NCBI GenBank assembly: GCA_031292665.1
Contig: JARLGR010000005.1
Span: forward strand, 1 to 39,373
Reading direction: 5' to 3'
Length of the DNA stretch: 39,373 bases
From: Mycobacterium sp.
GTDB lineage: Bacteria; Actinomycetota; Actinomycetes; Mycobacteriales; Mycobacteriaceae
Notes under the pieces: model-generated
Seen by the model: the letters and a program-made list of their open reading frames with translations, nothing else
The model's database searches: none
What the model was told of the DNA's origin: nothing
Part shown: in pieces, positions 32,121 to 39,373 of the stretch
Numbering within the stretch: the stretch's first letter is position 1
How the letters are laid out: every line of letters starts with the position of its first letter
Position numbers and translations under genes: made by a program

Positions 32121-33824
32121 GTGACTACGGCGTCAACACGATACGCGCAGCCCACGTCGAGCCCCCTGAGGGGAATCGGCGGTAGGGCCCTCGGCAGACT
32201 GCTGGGACTCCCGGCGCCAACGACGGATTACACCGTCAACCGCGTGCACGTGCCGATGCGCGACGGGGTCCGCCTGGTGGCCGACCACTACGCGCCGCAC
32301 ACGCCCAGCCCCGCCGGGACATTGCTGGTCCGCGGACCCTACGGGCGCGCGTTTCCGTTCTCGCTCGTGTTCGCCAAGCCCTACGCGGCCCGCGGCTATC
32401 ACGTCGTGCTGCAGAGCGTGCGCGGGACGTTCGGGTCGGGCGGGACGTTCGAGCCGATGGTCAACGAGGCCGCCGACGGCACCGACACCGTGGTCTGGCT
32501 GCGTGAGCAGCCCTGGTTCACCGGCCGATTCGCCACCATCGGGGTGTCGTACCTGGGCTTCACCCAGTGGGCGCTGCTCAACGATCCGCCGCCGGAACTG
32601 GCCGCGGCCGTCATCACCGCGGGCCCCCACGACTTCGCCGCCTCCGCGTGGGGTACCGGCGCGTTCACGGTCAACGACTTTCTGGGCTGGTGCGATCTGG
32701 TCGCGCACCAGGAGGAACCCGCGCGCATCAGAGCGGCCCTGCACCAAATGCAGGCGCGCCGCAAGGTTTCCGAGGCGGCCCGTGCGCTGCCGGTGGGTGC
32801 CGCGGCGCGGGCGCTGCTGGGCGCGGGCGCGCCGTGGTTCGAATCGTGGTTCGAACACCCCGACACGGACGATCCGTTCTGGGATGCGCTGCGCTTCAAC
32901 CAGGCGCTGGACTCCGTGCGGGTGCCCGTGCTGCTGATCGGCGGCTGGCAGGACGTCTTCATCCGGCAGACGCTGCAGCAATACCGCCACCTGCGCGGCC
33001 GGGGCGTCGACGTCGCCCTCACGATCGGCCCCTGGATGCACACCCAGCTGCTGGGCAAGGGGCTGCCCACCAGCGCCCGAGAATCGCTGGACTGGTTGGA
33101 CGCCCACCTGGGCGGCGCCACCCTGCGCAGGCCCGGCAGGGTCCGCGTGTACGTCACCGGGCAGGGCTGGCGCAACGTGCCCGACTGGCCGCCCGCCGCC
33201 ACCGAACGGGCCCTGTACCTGCGACCCGGCGGCTACCTGGGTGAGACCGCGCCGACCGGATTAAAGGGCCTGAAACCGGCGAGGTTTCGTTACGATCCCA
33301 CCGATCCCACGCCCGCCACCGGAGGGCCGCTGATGTCGGTCGACGGAGGTTACCGCGACGACAGCCGGCTCGCATCGCGGAGCGACGTGCTGGCCTTCAC
33401 CAGCGCCACCCTGACCCACGATCTGTGCGTCCACGGGAGCCCGGTCGTCGAGTTGACGCACAGCTCCGACAACCCCCACGCCGACCTTTTCGTCCGGGTC
33501 AGCGAGGTCGACGCCAAGGGCCGGTCGAAAAATGTCAGCGACGGCTACCGGCGGTTGGGCGCCGCGACAAAGACCGTGCGCCTCGAACTCGACGGGATCG
33601 CGCACCGGTTCCGAGCCGGTTCACACATCCGCCTCCTGATCGCCGGCGGCTGGTTCCCCCGGTACGCACGCAACCTCGGCACCGGCGAACCGGTGCTCAC
33701 CGGCAGCCAGTCCGTGCCGGCGACCCACACCGTGCGCTACGGCCGCTCCCGGCTGCTGCTTCCCGTGGGCTCGGTCGATTTGTCAGCCGACCGCATCGCG
33801 GACCCGGGCGGCGACCTCGGTTAA
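32121..33824 (+). CDS. CocE/NonD-family serine hydrolase (Rv2800-type)
   Basis: A 567-residue acyl-esterase or X-prolyl-peptidase-like hydrolase of the CocE/NonD family. Domain one has VPMRDGVRLVADHY, RGPYGR, the QSVRGTFGSGG loop and the nucleophile S143 in GVSYLG. Next come the acid in LLIGGWQDVF and the His in IGPWMHTQ. The C-terminal jelly-roll domain is present (LTHDLCVHGSPVVELTHSS, then HRFRAGSHIRLLIAGGWFPRY). Natural substrates are unknown; characterised members cleave cocaine ester or cephalosporin side chains. The GTG at 32121 is taken. Its last 42 bases overlap the convergent DUF1802 gene. Confidence 0.9.
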   Translation: MTTASTRYAQPTSSPLRGIGGRALGRLLGLPAPTTDYTVNRVHVPMRDGVRLVADHYAPHTPSPAGTLLVRGPYGRAFPFSLVFAKPYAARGYHVVLQSVRGTFGSGGTFEPMVNEAADGTDTVVWLREQPWFTGRFATIGVSYLGFTQWALLNDPPPELAAAVITAGPHDFAASAWGTGAFTVNDFLGWCDLVAHQEEPARIRAALHQMQARRKVSEAARALPVGAAARALLGAGAPWFESWFEHPDTDDPFWDALRFNQALDSVRVPVLLIGGWQDVFIRQTLQQYRHLRGRGVDVALTIGPWMHTQLLGKGLPTSARESLDWLDAHLGGATLRRPGRVRVYVTGQGWRNVPDWPPAATERALYLRPGGYLGETAPTGLKGLKPARFRYDPTDPTPATGGPLMSVDGGYRDDSRLASRSDVLAFTSATLTHDLCVHGSPVVELTHSSDNPHADLFVRVSEVDAKGRSKNVSDGYRRLGAATKTVRLELDGIAHRFRAGSHIRLLIAGGWFPRYARNLGTGEPVLTGSQSVPATHTVRYGRSRLLLPVGSVDLSADRIADPGGDLG

Positions 33825-34331
33825 CGCCGCCTCGTCGTGGACGGGCGCCCCCAGCGCCGGACGCAGCGGCAGGTGAACCCAGCAGGTGCACCCCTCGTAC
33901 TCGGGCACCCGGGGCAGACGCACCGGCTCGACCACCGGCATCGCGGACACCACCAGCACGGCCAGCTTGTGCCTGGGCCGAAAGTCCAGCCGGTCGGCGC
34001 GCACCGACTCGGCCGTCCAGATGTGCAGGTCCTCGATTGCCCCGAGACATTCCGGCCGGTTAACCGCGAGCGCCGCAACGACTTTCGCCGCGGCCCGCAC
34101 CACCAGGTGGTCTTCGGTGCTGTCGGCGGCCGCGGTGTCCAGCAGCTCGCGGTGCTCGGGCCGCACCCGCTCGGCATGGCTGTGCGCGACAGTCGGGAAC
34201 AACAGGAATTCCTGGGAAGCCACCACGAACCGCTTCTCCCCGATGCCGCCCTTGCGCAACAGCACCCGCTGCCGGCCGTCGAGCAGCGCGTGCACGACCG
34301 CGCTCCACTCCTTGAGCGCGGGCCGCGTCAT
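33783..34331 (-). CDS. DUF1802-family protein
   Basis: A 182-residue cytoplasmic protein of the DUF1802 family. Family phrases are LKEWSAVVHALLDGRQRVLLRKGGIGE near the start and FLLFPTVAHSHAERVRPEHRELL in the middle, with an HLPLRPALGAPVHDE stretch near the C-terminus. The function of the family is unknown. The ATG at 34331 gives the expected N-terminus. Its 3' end overlaps the CocE gene by 42 bases tail to tail, so both frames are coding in the overlap or one has been extended recently. Confidence 0.8.
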   Translation of the reverse strand: MTRPALKEWSAVVHALLDGRQRVLLRKGGIGEKRFVVASQEFLLFPTVAHSHAERVRPEHRELLDTAAADSTEDHLVVRAAAKVVAALAVNRPECLGAIEDLHIWTAESVRADRLDFRPRHKLAVLVVSAMPVVEPVRLPRVPEYEGCTCWVHLPLRPALGAPVHDEAALTEVAARVRDAVG

Positions 34332-34504
34332 CGGGCCATCCGGGTAATCACCTCGGCCGGCGCATCGGTGATGTTCCTGTACATGCCAACCACGATAGGC
34401 GGAGGCCGCTTGTCACATCCGCCACAACAGCCCCCGCGAGGGAGAGGACGCTCGTTGCGCCCGCCTCGCAGCGACATCGCCGCATGCCTGACTACCGTTG
34501 CCCT

Positions 34505-35254
34505 ATGACCGACGACATCCTGCTGATCGACACTGACGAACGGGTACGCACCCTGACCCTCAACCGGCCGCAATCCCGCAACGCGCTGTCCTCCGCGCTA
34601 CGGGATCGGTTCTTTGCAGCCCTCGCCGACGCCGAGACCGATGAGGACGTCGACGTGGTAATCGTCACCGGCGCCGATCCGGTGTTCTGCGCGGGGCTGG
34701 ATCTCAAGGAGCTGGGCGGCCATTCGGCGCTGCCGGACATCTCGCCGCGATGGCCGGCGATGACCAAGCCGGTGATCGGCGCCATCAACGGCGCCGCCGT
34801 CACCGGCGGGCTGGAGCTGGCGCTGTACTGCGACGTCCTCATCGCTTCGGAGCAGGCGTGCTTCGCCGACACGCACGCCCGGGTGGGCCTGCTGCCGACC
34901 TGGGGGCTGAGTGTGCGGTTGCCGCAGAAGGTCGGCGTCGGCCTGGCCCGGCGCATGAGCCTCACCGGGGACTTCCTGTCCGCCGCCGACGCGCTGCGCG
35001 CGGGCCTGGTGACCGAGGTGGTGCCGCACGACCAGCTGCTGACCAGCGCTCGCGCGGTGGCGTCGTCGATCGTCGGCAACAACCAAGATGCTGTGCGGGC
35101 CCTGCTGGCGTCCTACCACCGGATCGACGAGTCGCAGACCAGCACGGGGCTGTGGCTCGAGGCGATGGCGGCCAGACAATTCCGGACCAGCGGCGACGAC
35201 ATCGCCGCCAACCGCGACGCCGTGCTGCAGCGCGGCCGGGCGCAGGTGCGTTAG
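34505..35254 (+). CDS. echA16: Enoyl-CoA hydratase/isomerase-family protein EchA16
   Basis: A crotonase-fold protein of 249 residues, the length of M. tuberculosis EchA16 (Rv2831). It has the CoA and oxyanion-hole phrases FCAGLDLKEL and INGAAVTGGLELALYCD. The first catalytic Glu of hydratases is present (E104, GGLEL). The second, twenty residues on in 'QPE', is a His here (H124, ADTHARVGLLP). It may therefore be an isomerase, hydrolase or other crotonase-family reaction rather than a classical hydratase (inference from family mechanism). The ATG at 34505 is chosen over the 34484 start because it gives the family length. It is followed after 85 bases by a small exported-protein gene. Confidence 0.85.
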   Translation: MTDDILLIDTDERVRTLTLNRPQSRNALSSALRDRFFAALADAETDEDVDVVIVTGADPVFCAGLDLKELGGHSALPDISPRWPAMTKPVIGAINGAAVTGGLELALYCDVLIASEQACFADTHARVGLLPTWGLSVRLPQKVGVGLARRMSLTGDFLSAADALRAGLVTEVVPHDQLLTSARAVASSIVGNNQDAVRALLASYHRIDESQTSTGLWLEAMAARQFRTSGDDIAANRDAVLQRGRAQVR

Positions 35255-35339
35255 CTCGTCATTTCGTTCCATATGGCCGTCGACCTGCGGACGCTGTGAC
35301 AAGATTCCTCCAACCAGGCGAGAGGTTCAGGAGGATTCG

Positions 35340-35915
35340 ATGCGTGCGGTCGTCGGCCCGGCCATGCGGCTTTTCGGCGGGCTGACCCTCGCGGCCGGGG
35401 TCGCGGTCGCGCCGCACGCCGCCGCGCAACCGCCGCCGGGATTTCCGAACCTCGACAATTTCACCCCGGTGTCGGCGGACGGCTACGTCACGACCCCCCA
35501 CCCCGGCGGCACGCCGCGCATAGGTTTCTCGACCGCGTCCGCGCTGGTGTGTGACTTTTACGGCGGGCCCGCGCCGCCGCCGCAGCCGTCACAGGACATC
35601 AAGTGCACGGGCGACATGCCCGGGATGGACGATGTCACCTTCCCCGGGGGCGGCCGCCCGAGACCGGGCGATTGCGTAGTGGGGGCGGTGAGCTTCAAGG
35701 GACCCGGCTACGAACTGAGCCGGATGTCGTACGGCGGCTGCGACGGCAACCCCGCCGCCCTGCCGTCCGGCGGCAAACCGTTGGGCGTGGGCCAGAAGCT
35801 GTCGTACCTCAGCGTGACGTGCGCCGTGGGTGCCGACAACCTGCTCGCGTGCCTGGACACCACCAGCGGCGAACACGGGTTCGTCGTGCAGCGCTCGGGA
35901 AGCTGGGCCTTCTGA
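35340..35915 (+). CDS. Small secreted cysteine-containing protein of unknown function
   Basis: A 191-residue exported protein. The start is ATG 35340 with a strong AGGAGG six bases upstream; a frame extending upstream overlaps echA16 and is rejected. A signal peptide is clear (MRAVVGPAMRLFGGLTLAAGVAVAPHAAAQ, likely cleaved after AAA or AAQ). The mature part is Pro/Gly-rich (PPPGFPNLDNF) and has six Cys (VCDF, KCTG, DCVV, GGCDG, VTCAV, LACLD), enough for three disulfides. It ends in GFVVQRSGSWAF. I do not recognise a named domain; it resembles mycobacterium-specific secreted hypotheticals. It converges with nrnA. Confidence 0.75.
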   Translation: MRAVVGPAMRLFGGLTLAAGVAVAPHAAAQPPPGFPNLDNFTPVSADGYVTTPHPGGTPRIGFSTASALVCDFYGGPAPPPQPSQDIKCTGDMPGMDDVTFPGGGRPRPGDCVVGAVSFKGPGYELSRMSYGGCDGNPAALPSGGKPLGVGQKLSYLSVTCAVGADNLLACLDTTSGEHGFVVQRSGSWAF

Positions 35916-35932
35916 CGGTGTTCTGACGGGGG

Positions 35933-37418
<1,486 letters not shown>

Positions 37419-37436
37419 CGGCGCAGCGCCCGAACA

Positions 37437-39373
37437 TCAGGCGCGCTCCTTTTGGACCAGCTCGTAGGTCTCGACGACGTCGCCCTCCTTGATGTCGGAG
37501 TAGCCCAGCGTCATACCGCACTCGAAGCCCTCGCGGACCTCGGTCACGTCGTCCTTCTCCCGTCGCAGCGAGGTCACCGTGAGGTTGTCGGCGACCACGA
37601 TGTTGTCCCGCAGCAGCCGGGCCTTGGCGTTGCGGCGCACCACACCCGAGCTGATCATGCAGCCGGCGATGAGGCCGATCTTCGAGGAGCGGAACAACGC
37701 CCGGATCTCGGCGCGGCCCAGCTGATTCTCTTCGTAGATCGGCTTGAGCATGCCGCGGAGGGCCTTCTCGATCTCGTCGATCGCCTGGTAGATGACCGAG
37801 TAGTAGCGGATCTCCACGCCTTCGCGGTTGGCCAGCTCGGTCGCCTTGCCTTCGGCTCGCACGTTGAACCCGATGATCACCGCGTCCGACGCCGACGCCA
37901 GGTTGACGTTGGTCTCGGTGATGCCGCCGACGCCGCGGTCGATGACGCGCAGGGCCACCTCGTCGTCGACCTGGATGCCCATCAGGGCCTCCTCGAGCGC
38001 CTCGACCGTACCGGCGTTGTCGCCCTTGAGGATCAGGTTCAGCTGGCTGGTTTCCTTCAGCGCCGAGTCCAGGTCCTCCAGGCTGATCCGTTTGCGGGAC
38101 CGCGCGGCCAGGGCGTTGCGCTTGCGAGCGCTGCGCCGGTCCGCGATCTGGCGGGCGATGCGGTCCTCGTCGACGACCAGGAAGTTGTCACCCGCGCCCG
38201 GCACCGACGTGAAACCGATGACCTGCACCGGCCGCGACGGCAGCGCCTCCTCGACGTCGTCGCCGTGCTCGTCGACCATGCGGCGCACCCGACCGTAGGC
38301 GTCACCGGCGACCACCGAGTCGCCGACGTGCAGCGTGCCGCGCTGCACCAGCACGGTGGCCACCGGGCCGCGACCGCGGTCGAGGTGTGCCTCGATCGCC
38401 ACACCCTGAGCCTCCATCTCGGGGTTGGCCCGCAGGTCCAGGGCGGCGTCGGCGGTCAGCAGCACCGCCTCCTCGAGCGCCTCGATGTTGGTGCCCTCCT
38501 TGGCGGAGATGTCGACGAACATCGTGTCGCCGCCGAAATCCTCTGCCACCAAACCGTATTCGGTGAGCTGCCCGCGGATCTTCTGCGGGTCGGCGCCCTC
38601 CTTGTCGATCTTGTTGACCGCCACCACGATCGGCACGTCGGCCGCCTGCGCGTGGTTGATGGCCTCCACGGTCTGCGGCATGACGCCGTCGTCGGCGGCG
38701 ACCACCAGAATGGCGATGTCGGTGGCCTTCGCGCCGCGGGCCCGCATGGCGGTGAACGCCTCGTGGCCCGGGGTGTCGATGAAGGTGATCGGCCGTTCGA
38801 CGCCGTCGTGCTCGACGGACACCTGGTAGGCGCCGATGTGCTGGGTGATGCCGCCGGCTTCGCCCTCGCGGACGTTGGCCTGGCGGATGGTGTCCAGCAG
38901 TCGGGTTTTACCGTGGTCGACGTGGCCCATCACGGTCACCACCGGCGGACGGGTCTGCAGATCCTCCTCGGTGCCTTCGTCTTCGCCATAAGTGAGGTCG
39001 AAGGATTCCAGCAGCTCGCGGTCCTCGTCCTCCGGGCTGACGACCTGGACGACGTAGTTCATCTCGCCGCCCAGCAGCTCCAGCGTCTCGTCACCGACCG
39101 ACTGGGTCGCCGTCACCATTTCGCCGAGGTTGAACAGCGCCTGCACCAGCGCGGCCGGGTTGGCGTCGATCTTCTCGGCGAAGTCCGATAGGGACGCGCC
39201 ACGCGCCAGCCGGATCGTCTCGCCGTTGCCGTGCGGCAGCCGCACGCCGCCGACGACGGGCGCCTGCATCGAGTCGTATTCCTGGCGCTTCTGCCGCTTG
39301 GACTTGCGGCCGCGCCGGGGTGCACCGCCGGGACGGCCGAAGGCGCCGGCCGCACCGCCGCGCTGCCCGGGAC
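37437..39373 (-). CDS. infB: Translation initiation factor IF-2, 5' end beyond the window
   Basis: IF-2 is the GTPase that brings initiator tRNA to the ribosome. The frame is open to the right edge, so the variable Gly/Arg-rich N-terminal region is cut (GRPGGAP, then [11 protein letters not shown] is visible before the Met at 39269). Seen are the IF2_N module ([17 protein letters not shown]), G1 GHVDHGKT, the DTPGHEAF switch, NKIDKEGAD, the central domain ([19 protein letters not shown]), the IF-2 domain 3 region ([18 protein letters not shown]) and the C-terminal tRNA-binding barrel ending in [11 protein letters not shown]. The Met at 39269 is internal, not the start. infB leads the rbfA-nrnA operon. 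Confidence 0.97.
   Translation of the reverse strand, partial: PGQRGGAAGAFGRPGGAPRRGRKSKRQKRQEYDSMQAPVVGGVRLPHGNGETIRLARGASLSDFAEKIDANPAALVQALFNLGEMVTATQSVGDETLELLGGEMNYVVQVVSPEDEDRELLESFDLTYGEDEGTEEDLQTRPPVVTVMGHVDHGKTRLLDTIRQANVREGEAGGITQHIGAYQVSVEHDGVERPITFIDTPGHEAFTAMRARGAKATDIAILVVAADDGVMPQTVEAINHAQAADVPIVVAVNKIDKEGADPQKIRGQLTEYGLVAEDFGGDTMFVDISAKEGTNIEALEEAVLLTADAALDLRANPEMEAQGVAIEAHLDRGRGPVATVLVQRGTLHVGDSVVAGDAYGRVRRMVDEHGDDVEEALPSRPVQVIGFTSVPGAGDNFLVVDEDRIARQIADRRSARKRNALAARSRKRISLEDLDSALKETSQLNLILKGDNAGTVEALEEALMGIQVDDEVALRVIDRGVGGITETNVNLASASDAVIIGFNVRAEGKATELANREGVEIRYYSVIYQAIDEIEKALRGMLKPIYEENQLGRAEIRALFRSSKIGLIAGCMISSGVVRRNAKARLLRDNIVVADNLTVTSLRREKDDVTEVREGFECGMTLGYSDIKEGDVVETYELVQKERA

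Overview
The window is high-GC actinobacterial chromosome, almost certainly from a non-tuberculous Mycobacterium (Mycobacterium avium complex or a close relative). The right two thirds keeps the gene order of M. tuberculosis from ald (Rv2780) to infB (Rv2839c): ald, nitronate monooxygenase, pepR, gpsI/pnp, rpsO, ribF, mntR/sirR, fadE21, ltp1, truB, pptT, pptH, a CocE-type hydrolase, echA16, nrnA, rbfA and infB. It differs from that order by a class A beta-lactamase next to ald, no aldR, no lppU between pnp and rpsO, and a direct jump from the CocE/DUF1802 pair to echA16. Species assignment and locus equivalences rest on recognising protein sequences; no search was run.

Positions 1-9190 are an accessory region. 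It holds an intact CPBP-type membrane protease gene, then a row of broken genes: a 5' piece of a phospholipase D-like gene, a frameshifted 3' piece resembling DUF6636, and a frameshifted acidic small protein. Next come a ketol-acid reductoisomerase-like gene whose conserved active-site positions are changed, an eight-helix membrane protein, and a truncated IS3-family element abutting what looks like an IS21-family end. The last part is less GC-rich and carries a HIRAN-domain protein, a DUF2130 coiled-coil protein with a nuclease-like D...ExK pattern, and a small ORF.

Positions 9190-16850 form an oxidative lipid/steroid-type neighbourhood. A Rieske oxygenase and a DapB-fold oxidoreductase form a two-gene operon opposite a probably leaderless TetR-family gene. 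A four-gene minus-strand operon encodes an SRPBCC protein, a ferritin-like PF10118 protein with a di-iron ligand pattern, an EphD-type hydrolase-SDR fusion, and a flavin/NAD/[2Fe-2S] reductase. Together these could oxidise, hydrolyse and dehydrogenate a lipid substrate, which is inference.

Positions 16966-39373 are core genome: alanine/NAD metabolism, beta-lactam resistance, RNA turnover and ribosome genes (pnp, rpsO, truB, rbfA, infB), flavin synthesis, manganese regulation, beta-oxidation, and the pptH-pptT pair that removes and adds phosphopantetheine. Overlapping stops and starts point to translational coupling in pptH-pptT-truB, nitronate monooxygenase-bla, pnp-pepR and rbfA-nrnA.
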